The notes: generated by a model not told the origin, from the sequence alone. 50,364 nucleotides of DNA from Bacteroidales bacterium (GCA_023231065.1 JALNWE010000019.1:1-50364), one strand, 5' to 3'. Numbered from the stretch's first letter, positions 1-7,679 are shown. Program-made: numbers and translations.

Positions 1-491
1 ATAGAGGTGTTGATGGTCGCGAGGAACATCTTGGCCGCGGCATAATCGGTGGTGATGGGCAATTGGGTATATGCTTTTCCGGCAAACACAATGATCCCGA
101 TCCGGTCGCCTTCGAGGTTGTCGATCAATCTTGAGATCGACTGTTTGGCCCTTTCAAGCCGATCAGGTTTGATATCCTGCGCCAACATGGAATTGGAAAC
201 ATCGAGGCAGATCATCATGTCAATACCTTTTCTTTTGACTTTTTCGAGTTTGGAGCCGGTCTGTAAGCCAACCAGGGCAAAATCAAGCGCAATCAAAGCC
301 ACCATTATCAGAATAAATTTGAGGACAGGTTTTCCCCATGAATACTCCGGCATCAACTGCCGGATAACCTCCCATTCCCCGTATTTGGCAAGGGCCTTCT
401 TTTTCCATGCGACAAAAAGGATCAACAGGGCCGTAAATACCGGGATCAGAATAAGCAGGTATAAAAAATATGTATGAGCGAATCTAAACAA
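1..491 (-). CDS. batB: BatB-like VWA-domain membrane protein (partial, runs off left edge)
   Basis: The minus strand has an open frame of 163 codons from a TTG at 491 to the window edge. It begins with the usual BatB opening (MFRFAH), has a membrane segment near residues 8-25 and a second near 55-70, then a von Willebrand A domain with the metal-binding motif DVSNS, followed by KPDRLERAK and TTDYAAAK. BatB proteins are membrane-anchored VWA proteins of the Bacteroides aerotolerance operon; their exact role is unsettled. No in-frame ATG lies between the upstream in-frame TAA and the TTG, so TTG is the best start. It follows batA by 66 bases in the same direction. The start codon lies at the edge of an AATTAAG heptamer array. 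The C-terminal part is outside the window. Confidence 0.85.
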   Translation of the reverse strand, partial: MFRFAHTYFLYLLILIPVFTALLILFVAWKKKALAKYGEWEVIRQLMPEYSWGKPVLKFILIMVALIALDFALVGLQTGSKLEKVKRKGIDMMICLDVSNSMLAQDIKPDRLERAKQSISRLIDNLEGDRIGIIVFAGKAYTQLPITTDYAAAKMFLATINTS

Positions 492-516
492 TTGAGAATT
501 AAGAATTAAAAATTAA
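489..516. repeat. Heptamer array, GAATTAA type (batA-batB junction)
   Basis: Four consecutive 7-base units are seen: CAATTGA, GAATTAA, GAATTAA, AAATTAA. The first overlaps the TTG start of batB. An AT-rich array of related words lies at 2606-2633. Confidence 0.6.
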
Positions 517-557
517 TAATATAGTTAGTTACAAGTATTCGTTTCATGGACTAATTG

Positions 558-1553
558 TCAGGGTATATTCTTTAAAAAGACATATCGCAACAAGGTTTCG
601 AGGCCTATAAAGAGAAAAGCAATAAGGGCCAGGGGCAAATATTCTTCTTTTTTCTTTCTGAACTCAGTCACATCGATTTTTGATTTTTCCATTTTATCGA
701 TTTCCTGGTAAATGGCGCGGAGTTTCGCATTGTTGGTAGCCCGGAAATATTTCCCGTCGGTCATTTTGGCGATCTCCATCAGCAGGGGCTCATCAATTTT
801 TACGTCCATCATCTGGGTTTGTATCCCGAATGGCGTTTGTACCGGAATGGGGGCCTGGCCAATGGTGCCAATACCAATAGTATATATACGGATACCATAT
901 AATTTAGCAATTTCGGCTGCAGAACGGGGATCAACGGCTCCTGTATTGCTGATCCCGTCAGTCAGAAGGATAATCACCTTGCTGATGGCTTTACTTCCCC
1001 GTAAACGGTTCACGGCAGTGGCAAGTCCATCTCCCAGGGCAGTTCCGTCGTCTATCATCCCGCTGTGGATATCGCGGAAAAGGTTTTTCAGTACAGCATG
1101 ATCAGTAGTCAAAGGACATTGTGTAAACGTCTCCCCGCTGAAGATCACCAGTCCGATCCGGTCGTTGGGCCTGCCACCAATAAATTCGATGGCAACATCC
1201 TTTGCTGCCTCCAGCCGGTCGGGTTTGAAATCCATGGCCGTCATGGAACCGCTGATATCAAGCGCGATCATCAGATCGATCCCTTCAACACTGATATCCT
1301 GACGATTGAGATTGGTTTGCGGCCGCGCCAGCGCAACGATGAGTAAGGTGATGGCCAGAAGCCGTAACACATAAAGTGCGCGCTGCAGGTAATGGCGATA
1401 CGAGCGGCGTTCAGGTTCAAACCCTTCGGTACTGCTCACCTGTAGGTCGGCGGTATTCTTTTTTTGCCGGTAAAAGTACCAGACGATCAGCGCCGGGACC
1501 ACCACCAGCAGAAAAAGAAAACCAGGATTTGCAAATGTCACACCGTGTAACAT
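558..1553 (-). CDS. batA: BatA-like VWA-domain membrane protein
   Basis: A 331-residue protein with an N-terminal BatA-type hydrophobic pair (about residues 9-26 and 58-80), a VWA domain with an intact MIDAS motif (DISGS near residue 100, the DGTALGDG threonine, and LTDGISN), and a C-terminal membrane helix (about 307-325). It is therefore predicted to sit in the inner membrane with the VWA domain between helices. In Bacteroidota BatA and BatB are encoded in tandem downstream of MoxR and DUF58, as here. MoxR-type AAA ATPases are thought to remodel VWA partners, so these genes probably form one functional unit; substrate and phenotype cannot be read from sequence. The start ATG at 1553 gives the typical family N-terminus. 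Confidence 0.92.
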   Translation of the reverse strand: MLHGVTFANPGFLFLLVVVPALIVWYFYRQKKNTADLQVSSTEGFEPERRSYRHYLQRALYVLRLLAITLLIVALARPQTNLNRQDISVEGIDLMIALDISGSMTAMDFKPDRLEAAKDVAIEFIGGRPNDRIGLVIFSGETFTQCPLTTDHAVLKNLFRDIHSGMIDDGTALGDGLATAVNRLRGSKAISKVIILLTDGISNTGAVDPRSAAEIAKLYGIRIYTIGIGTIGQAPIPVQTPFGIQTQMMDVKIDEPLLMEIAKMTDGKYFRATNNAKLRAIYQEIDKMEKSKIDVTEFRKKKEEYLPLALIAFLFIGLETLLRYVFLKNIP

Positions 1554-1565
1554 GAAGTATTTTAC

Positions 1566-1593
1566 GATTTATGATTTATGATCTATGATCTAT
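1566..1593. repeat. Heptamer array, GATTTAT/GATCTAT type
   Basis: Exactly four 7-base units: GATTTAT twice, then GATCTAT twice. It lies between the BatD-like gene and batA, about 12 bases upstream of the batA start codon, where it would be transcribed as part of the operon. Confidence 0.85.
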
Positions 1594-1604
1594 CAGCATT
1601 CCTC

Positions 1605-1653
1605 TCCTATCCCCTATCTCACATTCCCCATCTCTCATCCCTTATCCCTCTAC
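1605..1653. repeat. Heptamer array, CCTATC/TCTCATC type, at the end of the BatD-like gene
   Basis: Seven consecutive 7-base units of the form xxxxATC or xxxxATT (TCCTATC, CCCTATC, TCACATT, CCCCATC, TCTCATC, CCTTATC, CCTCTAC). The reverse complement of TCTCATC (GATGAGA) matches the GAGATGA array at 18093-18127. The array supplies the stop codon of the BatD-like gene: the TAA read on the minus strand is the TTA of CCTTATC. Confidence 0.65.
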
Positions 1654-2604
1654 CCCATTTCCAACAACATCATTAGCCTGTGCCGTATCATAAATAAAGC
1701 TGATACCATCGGTCAGGGATTTTTCGTTGTCCGCAGGCAGGGGCTTGGCTTTGGCAAATTTCACGATGTCGGCCATGATCAGGATATCACACAGTTTATC
1801 AACCGCCTGTTTCGGGCATGAAGATATCTGCATTAAATTGTCCACCAGTTCTGCCGATGTCAGTTCCAAAGCAGGGATATTAAATTGATGTTCAATGTAA
1901 TTCCTCAGTATTTCAGTCAGTTCAGAATGATATTCCTTCATTTTCCCATCCTGCCATAATTTTTTTACCCGTAATTTTTCAAGTTCCTGTAGCGCCAGTT
2001 CATGGGGCAATAATTTTACCCGTGATTTCAGCCTGAAGACCGGTTCTTTATTTTTTCGTTTCCTGAAATACCAGACGGCTGCAATGATCAGTAAAATTAC
2101 CGCCAATCCTCCCAGGATCCATGGAATCATTTCACGGAAAGTAATGGGGACCTTTAATGGGTTTTTGATCGGTTTAATGGTTTGGGCCGTATCGACCTTT
2201 ACAGTATGAACGGCGAGAAGCATCATATCAGTGGTTGCCGTGAAACGGGTGGTGTCCGGAAAATTACGGTATAAAAAGGAGATCCCGGGAATGGTATAGA
2301 ACCCTGAGTCGTAACAAGTGAAATTCAGTTGCTGGGTAAGGGTGATACCTTTTTTATCTGAGGAGTAAGTTGTATCGATTTTTCCCCTGCCGATCACCGT
2401 AATATTACCGAGGATGGTATCCGGTAAAAATGGCCAGATTACCTGTGTTTTTGCCGGACCGGTATAGGTCAGGGTCATTCCCACATGGTCGCCGATCAAC
2501 ATGGCGTTGGTATCCAGTTTTGCCGTAACCATAACCTGACCAAACCCAGTAATTGAGAACAAACATGCAACTAAAATTGCAAAAATCCTATTCATTATAT
2601 CCAA
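1642..2604 (-). CDS. BatD-like / DUF4381-like membrane protein of the Bat operon
   Basis: A 320-residue protein with a signal peptide (about residues 1-22, ending near FGQ), a beta-rich extracytoplasmic region resembling the N-terminal region of BatD proteins (about 23-150), one transmembrane helix (about 160-182) with a basic stop-transfer RKRKNK, and a cytoplasmic helical tail with motifs seen in DUF4381-type proteins (LALQELEKLR, LTEILRNYIE). In Bacteroidota a protein of this kind sits between DUF58 and BatA, which fits its position. Function is not established. It is probably a membrane adaptor for the VWA/MoxR system (inference). The last codons and stop fall in a heptamer array, so the C-terminal tail is likely variable. 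A shorter start at MNRIF (codon 4) is equally possible. Confidence 0.75.
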   Translation of the reverse strand: MDIMNRIFAILVACLFSITGFGQVMVTAKLDTNAMLIGDHVGMTLTYTGPAKTQVIWPFLPDTILGNITVIGRGKIDTTYSSDKKGITLTQQLNFTCYDSGFYTIPGISFLYRNFPDTTRFTATTDMMLLAVHTVKVDTAQTIKPIKNPLKVPITFREMIPWILGGLAVILLIIAAVWYFRKRKNKEPVFRLKSRVKLLPHELALQELEKLRVKKLWQDGKMKEYHSELTEILRNYIEHQFNIPALELTSAELVDNLMQISSCPKQAVDKLCDILIMADIVKFAKAKPLPADNEKSLTDGISFIYDTAQANDVVGNGVEG

Positions 2605-2605
2605 C

Positions 2606-2633
2606 TAATAATTAAAAATTTATAATTATTAAT
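2606..2633. repeat. AT-rich heptamer array (DUF58 to BatD-like junction)
   Basis: Four degenerate units can be read: TAATAAT, TAAAAAT, TTATAAT, TATTAAT, followed by TATTCAC and TGTCCAC. The array fills the intergenic gap upstream of the BatD-like gene. AT-rich sequence makes chance resemblance more likely than at the other arrays. Confidence 0.45.
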
Positions 2634-2647
2634 TATTCACTGTCCAC

Positions 2648-3523
2648 TCACCTTCTGGCTCCCCTGGTTTTGAATAACCCCATTAAGGGTTTTATATAGT
2701 CCTCGTCAGTCCTGATCCTGGCCACATCAATGCCGCTTCGCCGGCAGGTGTCGTCGAGGTATTCAATATGGCGGGAATACCAATTATTATATTGACGGCG
2801 TACATGGATGCTGGAGGAATCGATCCATCGCTGTTCGCCGGATTCAGCATTTCTTGCCCGGATCAAACCCACATCCGGCAATTCAGTTTCGCGTTCATCA
2901 TAGATATGTACCGCGATCAGATCGTGTTTTTTATTGGCAATTTTGATGGCATCCTCGAAGCCTTTATCTAAAAAGTCGCTGATCAAAAACGCCGTACACC
3001 TTTTTTTAATTGCGTTGGTCAGGAAGCGTAAAGGTTCCGTAAGGTTGGTGCCCTGTTCCAGAGGCCTGAATTCAATTAATTCGCGAATGATCCTGAGAAT
3101 GTGGGTAGTCCCTTTCTTGGGTGGTATAAACTTCTCGATGATTTTACTGAAAAAAATCACACCCACTTTGTCGTTGTTCTGGATGGCGCTGAATGCCAGT
3201 ACAGCGGCGATTTCGGTGATCACCTCCTGTTTGAGGGTTTTTCGCGTACCAAACTGGTTCGAAGCGCTGACGTCGATCAGGAGCATCACGGTAAGCTCCC
3301 GTTCTTCGTCGAAAATTTTGACATAAGGATGATTGAACCGTGCCGTAACGTTCCAGTCGATGCTCCGGATATCATCACCGGGCTGGTATTCACGAACTTC
3401 CGAAAAGGCCATGCCCCGGCCTTTGAAGACAGAATGATATTCGCCCGAAAAGATCTGGTTGCTCAGTCCACGGGTTTTGATTTCTATTTTACGTACCTTT
3501 TTAAATAGTTCTGCGGATTCCAT
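2648..3523 (-). CDS. DUF58 domain-containing protein
   Basis: A 291-residue soluble protein with the DUF58 signature: REYQPGDDIRSIDWN near residues 44-58, then KIFDEERE, then a VWA-like fold with DVSAS near 85-89. DUF58 proteins are regularly encoded next to MoxR ATPases and Bat-type VWA proteins and are thought to work with them. No membrane segment is seen. It lies between moxR and the BatD-like gene in the same direction, so it is most likely part of the same transcript. The MIDAS residues look complete, so metal binding is plausible. The family identity is very secure; the cellular role is not known. Confidence 0.93.
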   Translation of the reverse strand: MESAELFKKVRKIEIKTRGLSNQIFSGEYHSVFKGRGMAFSEVREYQPGDDIRSIDWNVTARFNHPYVKIFDEERELTVMLLIDVSASNQFGTRKTLKQEVITEIAAVLAFSAIQNNDKVGVIFFSKIIEKFIPPKKGTTHILRIIRELIEFRPLEQGTNLTEPLRFLTNAIKKRCTAFLISDFLDKGFEDAIKIANKKHDLIAVHIYDERETELPDVGLIRARNAESGEQRWIDSSSIHVRRQYNNWYSRHIEYLDDTCRRSGIDVARIRTDEDYIKPLMGLFKTRGARR

Positions 3524-3528
3524 GATCA

Positions 3529-3570
3529 GATTTCAGGTTGCAGGTTGAAGGTTTCAGGTTGAAGGTTTCA
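3529..3570. repeat. Heptamer array, GGTTTCA/GGTTGAA type
   Basis: Six consecutive units: GATTTCA, GGTTGCA, GGTTGAA, GGTTTCA, GGTTGAA, GGTTTCA. It is the left arm of a larger inverted arrangement; a reverse-complement array lies at 3689-3723. Confidence 0.85.
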
Positions 3571-3652
3571 TTTTACCACGAAGATGTAAAGACGCAAATA
3601 TATCATATTCAATTATTTAAAATTTTAAGCTTTAGCGATTTGGCGGTGAAAA
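3571..3652. repeat. Imperfect inverted repeat (ACCACGAAG...GCGGTGAAAA element)
   Basis: The left arm (3571-3592) begins TTTTACCACGAAG and the right arm (3630-3652) ends GGCGGTGAAAA. The reverse complement of the right arm begins TTTTCACCGCC and ends TAAAG, matching the left arm over about 23 bases with several mismatches. The centre is AT-rich. From memory, dispersed CACCGCAAAGACGCAAAG-like repeats occur in many environmental genomes; this looks related. No ORF is seen inside. Confidence 0.5.
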
Positions 3653-3688
3653 GTAGTTTTCGGAGTGGGCTCAACATTGAATTTAATT

Positions 3689-3723
3689 TTGAACTTGAAA
3701 CTTGAAACCTGAAACCTGGAACC
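3689..3723. repeat. Heptamer array, TGAAACC type
   Basis: Five exact-length units: TTGAACT, TGAAACT, TGAAACC, TGAAACC, TGGAACC. It abuts the moxR stop codon and is the reverse complement in type of the array at 3529-3570 (TGAAACC pairs with GGTTTCA). Confidence 0.85.
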
Positions 3724-3724
3724 A

Positions 3725-4717
3725 TTACGGAACTTCTACCGTGTTCAATATTTCATTGACGATATCTTCCGTCGTAATATTTTCAGCTTCGGCTTCGTAT
3801 GTCAAACCGATACGGTGACGGAGTACGTCATGCGCTACCGCGCGGATATCTTCAGGGATCACATAACCGCGGCGTTTGATAAAGGCGAAAGCTTTGGCGG
3901 CCAGGGCAAGGTAGATACTGGCACGGGGTGAACCGCCATAGCTGATCAGCCCTTCGAATTTTTTCAGTTTATAATCGGCCGGGAAGCGGCTTGCGAACAC
4001 GATATCGGTTATATAATTTTCGATCTTCTCGTCGAGATAGACTTCGCGGGCGATGGCCCGTGCACGGAGGATATCTTCGGGTTTAATAATAACATTGGTA
4101 TGGGCTGTTTCGTTCCCGATATTTTGGCGGATGATCATTTTTTCTTCTTTTTTATCCGGATAACCAATGACCACTTTCAGCATGAACCGGTCAACCTGGG
4201 CTTCGGGCAATGGGTATGTCCCTTCCTGTTCGATGGGGTTTTCGGTGGCCAGAACGAGAAATGGTTCCGGGAGGACGAATGTTTCATCGCCGATGGTCAC
4301 CTGTCGTTCCTGCATGGCTTCAAGCAGGGCGCTTTGTACTTTAGCCGGGCTCCGGTTGATTTCGTCAGCCAGGATGAAGTTGGCGAAAATGGGGCCCTTG
4401 CGGACTTTGAATTCCTCTTTTTTCTGGCTGTAGATCAGTGTGCCCAAAAGGTCGGCGGGGAGGAGGTCGGGGGTGAACTGTATCCTGCTGAATTTAGCGT
4501 CAATACAGCTGGCCAGGGATTTAATGGCCAATGTTTTTGCCAATCCGGGGACTCCTTCCAGCAGGATGTGCCCATTGGCCAACAAGCCGATCAGCAGCCG
4601 TTCGATCATCTGTTTCTGGCCGATGATCACCTTGTGCATCTCCATTGTCAGTAAATCCACAAAAGCGCTCTCTTTCTGAATCCTTTCGTTCAATTCTTTG
4701 ATATCGGTTTCAACCAT
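3725..4717 (-). CDS. moxR: MoxR-family AAA+ ATPase
   Basis: A 330-residue cytoplasmic ATPase. Walker A is GVPGLAKT at residues 55-62, Walker B is FILADE at 114-119, followed by the MoxR signature NRSPAKVQSALLEAMQE and a sensor 1 asparagine in ATENP. The C-terminal lid resembles AAA_lid_2. MoxR ATPases act as chaperone-like remodelers, commonly of VWA proteins encoded beside them, which fits the DUF58 and Bat genes downstream. It is the first gene of the operon and has a consensus -7 element 20 bases upstream of its ATG. All catalytic motifs are present. The distance of about 200 bases to DUF58 is filled by repeats. Confidence 0.95.
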   Translation of the reverse strand: MVETDIKELNERIQKESAFVDLLTMEMHKVIIGQKQMIERLLIGLLANGHILLEGVPGLAKTLAIKSLASCIDAKFSRIQFTPDLLPADLLGTLIYSQKKEEFKVRKGPIFANFILADEINRSPAKVQSALLEAMQERQVTIGDETFVLPEPFLVLATENPIEQEGTYPLPEAQVDRFMLKVVIGYPDKKEEKMIIRQNIGNETAHTNVIIKPEDILRARAIAREVYLDEKIENYITDIVFASRFPADYKLKKFEGLISYGGSPRASIYLALAAKAFAFIKRRGYVIPEDIRAVAHDVLRHRIGLTYEAEAENITTEDIVNEILNTVEVP

Positions 4718-4736
4718 GGCATTAAAATTTAAGGTG

Positions 4737-4744
4737 CAAATTTA
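4737..4744 (-). promoter_or_regulatory. Predicted -7 element upstream of moxR
   Basis: On the minus strand the sequence is TAAATTTG, matching the Bacteroidota TAnnTTTG consensus. It implies transcription of the Bat operon starting near 4732, with a leader of roughly 15 bases. No clear -33 TTTG is present. Confidence 0.55.
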
Positions 4745-4835
4745 TACAAATGAAAAAACGCGGCACATCAATTGTTGTTAATATTTGTTAACCATTCCGT
4801 TAAAATTATGTTAATGAAAAACAGCGTTACTGGCT

Positions 4836-5309
4836 TCATTCATGATGATAAGATTCTCCCTTCAGAATGGTAAGCGCCCGGTAAAGCTGTTCGGTAAAAA
4901 ACAATCTGACCATTTGATGTGAAAACGTCATTTTGCTGAGGGAAAGTATAAACCGGGCCTTTTTTTTAATTTCCGGATCAAAACCAAACGGTCCGCCGAC
5001 TACAAAAACCAGGTTTTTGCCTCCGGTGGAGAATTGTTTGTTCAGGAAAGCGGCAAATTCGACGGACCGCATGGCAGCACCTTGCTCATCAAGGAGGACC
5101 AGGGTATCGCCAGGCGCCAGTTGCCGGAGGATCAGTTCGGCTTCACGGGAATTTTGTTCGGTTTGTGAAAGGGATCCGGCATTTTTCAACGAAGATATTT
5201 CGAGAATGGAAAAAGGAAGATAATGCCTGATCCGCATTTCATATTCACGAATCCCCGCCCGTAACCAGGTTTCTTCAGTTTTTCCGACGGCAATCAACGT
5301 TATCTTCAT
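4836..5309 (-). CDS. rlmH: 23S rRNA pseudouridine-1915 N3-methyltransferase RlmH
   Basis: From the ATG at 5309 the protein has 157 residues, the usual RlmH length. It has the SPOUT-family features: N-terminal MKITLIAVGKT, the central VVGGPFGFD glycine loop that binds S-adenosylmethionine, and the C-terminal LSLSKMTFSHQMVR and EQLYRA motifs with ESYHHE at the end. RlmH methylates pseudouridine 1915 in helix 69 of 23S rRNA on the assembled ribosome. The open frame extends 20 codons upstream to 5369, but the family starts at MKITL, so I use 5309. It is transcribed divergently from the DUF4783-nadC genes. Confidence 0.95.
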   Translation of the reverse strand: MKITLIAVGKTEETWLRAGIREYEMRIRHYLPFSILEISSLKNAGSLSQTEQNSREAELILRQLAPGDTLVLLDEQGAAMRSVEFAAFLNKQFSTGGKNLVFVVGGPFGFDPEIKKKARFILSLSKMTFSHQMVRLFFTEQLYRALTILKGESYHHE

Positions 5310-5348
5310 AAATTGGCGCAAAGATCGGAAGTTTGGATAAAAGTTTTG

Positions 5349-5356
5349 TATTTTTG
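5349..5356 (+). promoter_or_regulatory. Predicted -7 element for the DUF4783-nadC genes
   Basis: TATTTTTG matches TAnnTTTG. Transcription from near 5361 would give a leader of about 59 bases to the preferred start at 5420, or about 11 bases to the upstream ATG at 5372. Confidence 0.5.
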
Positions 5357-5419
5357 TAAAAAAGGTCACTTATGAAAACAAAGGATTCAGGAAACAGGAT
5401 GCCGGATAAAGTACACAAA

Positions 5420-5821
5420 ATGAAAATATTATTGACCGTTATATTTTGCTTGTCCTTTTCTTCCGGGATCTTTGCCGGGCCTGATGAAACGGAAAAGCTG
5501 ATATCGGCTGCCCTTCAGGCCGGGAATGCAACCGAGGTGGGAAAATATTTCAATGCCATGGTTGACCTGACCCTCCCGGGGTATGATGACACTTACAGCA
5601 AAGCACAGGCAAGCCAGATCCTGAAAGAATTTTTTACTAAAAATCAGGTAAAGAATTTTAAATTTACCAATCAGGGGTCTTCTTCCGATGGATCCCGGTA
5701 CTCAATCGGTAGTCTTGATGCCGGCGGAAAAACTTACAGGGTCTATTTCCTTATTAAGAGCGTCAATGGGCAAAACCTGATCCAACAATTGCAGATGCAG
5801 GAAAACCAACAAGGGCATTGA
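5420..5821 (+). CDS. DUF4783 domain-containing exported protein
   Basis: A small protein of 133 residues from the ATG at 5420, which places a clean signal peptide (MKILLTVIFCLSF, cleavage near FAG) at the N-terminus. An in-frame ATG at 5372 would add 16 polar residues before the hydrophobic stretch and is less likely. The mature part matches DUF4783 (NTF2-like fold): ATEVGKYFNAMVDLTLPG, then SQILKEFFTKN, then KTYRVYFLIK. Members are typical of Bacteroidota and often precede nadC, as here with a 3-base gap. Function is unknown; it is predicted to be periplasmic. No catalytic motif is visible. Confidence 0.82.
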   Translation: MKILLTVIFCLSFSSGIFAGPDETEKLISAALQAGNATEVGKYFNAMVDLTLPGYDDTYSKAQASQILKEFFTKNQVKNFKFTNQGSSSDGSRYSIGSLDAGGKTYRVYFLIKSVNGQNLIQQLQMQENQQGH

Positions 5822-5824
5822 CAG

Positions 5825-6670
5825 ATGAAGTTACCGCTGGATAAAATCATTGAACGGGCGCTGGCAGAAGATATTGGTGATGGCGACCATACCACATTAG
5901 CGACCATACCCGGTGATGCAACCGGGGCAGCTAAACTACTGATCAAGGAGACCGGCATTTTATGTGGCGTTGACGTTGCCACCAACATTTTCCATCAGGT
6001 TGATCCTTCCCTGACAGTTACCCTGCTCCTTCATGACGGGGCATCCGTGAAAAAGGGAGATATCGCGTTCATTGTAAGTGGCAAAACAGCTTCTATCCTT
6101 CAATCAGAACGTCTGGTACTGAATTTCATGCAACGGATGAGTGGAATCGCTACAGCCACCCGGCAGGTGGTCACAAAAACCGAAGGGCTCCATACCCGGA
6201 TTCTTGATACGCGAAAGACAACTCCTTTACTGCGGGATCTTGAAAAATATGCTGTTCGTACAGGAGGCGGGTTCAACCACCGGATGGGTTTATACGACAT
6301 GATCATGATCAAGGACAACCATGTGGATTATGCCGGAGGGATAGCCAGGGCTATTGACCGGGTGCACGCGTATCTTACAAAAACCGGAAAAAAGTTAAAA
6401 ATCGAGATTGAAGTAAGAAATTTTGATGAACTGGATCTGGTACTGGAACATGGCGGCGTTGACCGGATCATGTTGGACAATTTCAGCGTAGCGGATATGA
6501 GAAAGTCCATTGAACGCATCGCAGGCAGGTATGAAACAGAAGCAAGTGGTGGAATTACCGGAGAAAATGTGCGGGATTATGCCATGACCGGCGTTGATTT
6601 TATTTCGATTGGAGCATTGACACACCATATAAAAAGCCTTGATATGAGCCTGAAGGCGGATCAGGGATAA
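5825..6670 (+). CDS. nadC: Nicotinate-nucleotide pyrophosphorylase (quinolinate phosphoribosyltransferase)
   Basis: A 281-residue cytoplasmic enzyme of de novo NAD synthesis. It converts quinolinate and PRPP to nicotinate mononucleotide, CO2 and pyrophosphate. Signatures seen: EDIGDGDHTT near the N-terminus, ERLVLNFMQRMSGIAT, LDTRKTTPLLR, KYAVRTGGGFNHRMGLYD, the IKDNH lysine, and IEIEVRNFDE and LDNFS in the barrel, ending with the SGGI and DFISIGALTH segments. All expected substrate-binding basic residues appear present and length is normal. It is probably cotranscribed with the DUF4783 gene. Its partner nadE lies at 47 kb; nadA and nadB are not in the window. Confidence 0.97.
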   Translation: MKLPLDKIIERALAEDIGDGDHTTLATIPGDATGAAKLLIKETGILCGVDVATNIFHQVDPSLTVTLLLHDGASVKKGDIAFIVSGKTASILQSERLVLNFMQRMSGIATATRQVVTKTEGLHTRILDTRKTTPLLRDLEKYAVRTGGGFNHRMGLYDMIMIKDNHVDYAGGIARAIDRVHAYLTKTGKKLKIEIEVRNFDELDLVLEHGGVDRIMLDNFSVADMRKSIERIAGRYETEASGGITGENVRDYAMTGVDFISIGALTHHIKSLDMSLKADQG

Positions 6671-6675
6671 GAGAT

Positions 6676-6717
6676 GGTCAATAGTCAATGGTCAATAGTC
6701 AATAGTCAATAGTCAAT
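6676..6717. repeat. Heptamer array, AGTCAAT type
   Basis: Six perfect-length units: GGTCAAT, AGTCAAT, GGTCAAT, then AGTCAAT three times. The array sits between the nadC stop and the yihY start. It contains TAG when read in any frame on the plus strand, so it cannot be translated through. Confidence 0.92.
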
Positions 6718-6722
6718 TCTTT

Positions 6723-7673
6723 GTGGGGCCAAAGATCATCGATAAAGTACTTTTATGGAAACCGGTTGCCTGGGTGATCAGGAATTCGAAAAAGATTGTC
6801 CTTCCCGGTTTTGATGGAATTCCCTTATATGATGTTACCATCTTTTTTTACAATGGATTGACGCAAGGATACATCGCCACGCGGGCAGCAGCGATCTCTT
6901 ATTCGCTTTTCCTGGCTATTTTTCCTTTTCTGATTTTCCTGTTTACCATCATCCCTTTTATCCCGATAGAAAATTTTCAGCAGTCGCTGATGGGGCTGAT
7001 CAAGGATTTCCTGCCTGATGCCGCGTATCGAACCGTGGAAGGCACCATTTACGATATTGTGACCCGGCCCCGTAGCAGCCTTTTGATCATCAACCTGATA
7101 CTCACCCTCTATTTTTCAACCAATGGCGTGAACAGCCTGATTGATGCCTTTAACAACACCTACCACGACCTGGAGACCCGTTCGGGCATCAAACAATATT
7201 TTATTTCATTCATGATCGTGTTTATCATCAGCTTCCTCCTGATCATAGCCATTGGCTTGATGACCTTTGGTTCGGAACTATTACGATGGGTATTACCGGA
7301 TGAAATTGAACAAACTACTTATGTTATCATCATATTTGAAATTCTCCGTTGGATGACGACTGTAGTATTGGCGCTGATGGCCATTTCGATCGTTTATTAT
7401 CTGGCGCCGGCCCGGCGAAAACAGTTCCGGTTCATCTCAGCCGGATCATTGCTGGCTACCGGGTTGGTCATTCTGACGACCCTCGGATTTAATTTTTATG
7501 TCGATAATTTTGGCCGTTATAACGCCTTATATGGTTCATTAGCCACCCTGATGATCGTTTTGGTTTGGATATACATCAATTCTATCAGTCTAATCATAGG
7601 CTTTGAATTGAATGCATCGATCTTTCATGCAAAAATGGATCCGGCATCTGGAATCCGGCATCCGGCGCCATAA
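6723..7673 (+). CDS. YihY/BrkB-family inner-membrane protein
   Basis: A 316-residue polytopic membrane protein beginning with GTG at 6723; no in-frame ATG lies nearby because the space upstream is filled by a stop-containing heptamer array. The hallmark ATRAAAISYSLFLAIFPFLIF is split here as ATRAAAISYS and LFLAIFPFL, followed by about five further hydrophobic segments and NALYGSLATLMIVLVW near the end. The family was once annotated as ribonuclease BN, which is incorrect; it is now treated as a transporter-like family of unknown substrate. The C-terminal residues DPASGIRHPAP are encoded by a CCGGCAT heptamer array, so the tail is probably not part of the conserved fold. Confidence 0.88.
   Translation: MGPKIIDKVLLWKPVAWVIRNSKKIVLPGFDGIPLYDVTIFFYNGLTQGYIATRAAAISYSLFLAIFPFLIFLFTIIPFIPIENFQQSLMGLIKDFLPDAAYRTVEGTIYDIVTRPRSSLLIINLILTLYFSTNGVNSLIDAFNNTYHDLETRSGIKQYFISFMIVFIISFLLIIAIGLMTFGSELLRWVLPDEIEQTTYVIIIFEILRWMTTVVLALMAISIVYYLAPARRKQFRFISAGSLLATGLVILTTLGFNFYVDNFGRYNALYGSLATLMIVLVWIYINSISLIIGFELNASIFHAKMDPASGIRHPAP
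7639..7666. repeat. Heptamer array, ATCCGGC type, encoding the YihY C-terminus
   Basis: Four units: ATCCGGC, ATCTGGA, ATCCGGC, ATCCGGC. Read in frame it encodes PASGIRHPA, the same heptapeptide theme seen in nadE and in the FG-GAP protein. Confidence 0.85.
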
Positions 7674-7679
7674 CAGTAA

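Noticed and set aside
49..477. Plus-strand ORF of 142 codons at the left edge
   Set aside because: The minus strand at the same place encodes a VWA protein with an intact DVSNS motif and a BatB N-terminus from a TTG start; the plus-strand product has no family features.
4100..4654. Long plus-strand ORF of 184 codons opposite moxR
   Set aside because: It is antisense to a clearly conserved AAA+ gene and its translation has no recognisable domain; the length follows from codon bias of the real gene.
6676..6717. CRISPR-like array suspected from regular repeats (also for the other heptamer arrays)
   Set aside because: Units are 7 bases with no spacers, and no cas genes are present in the window.
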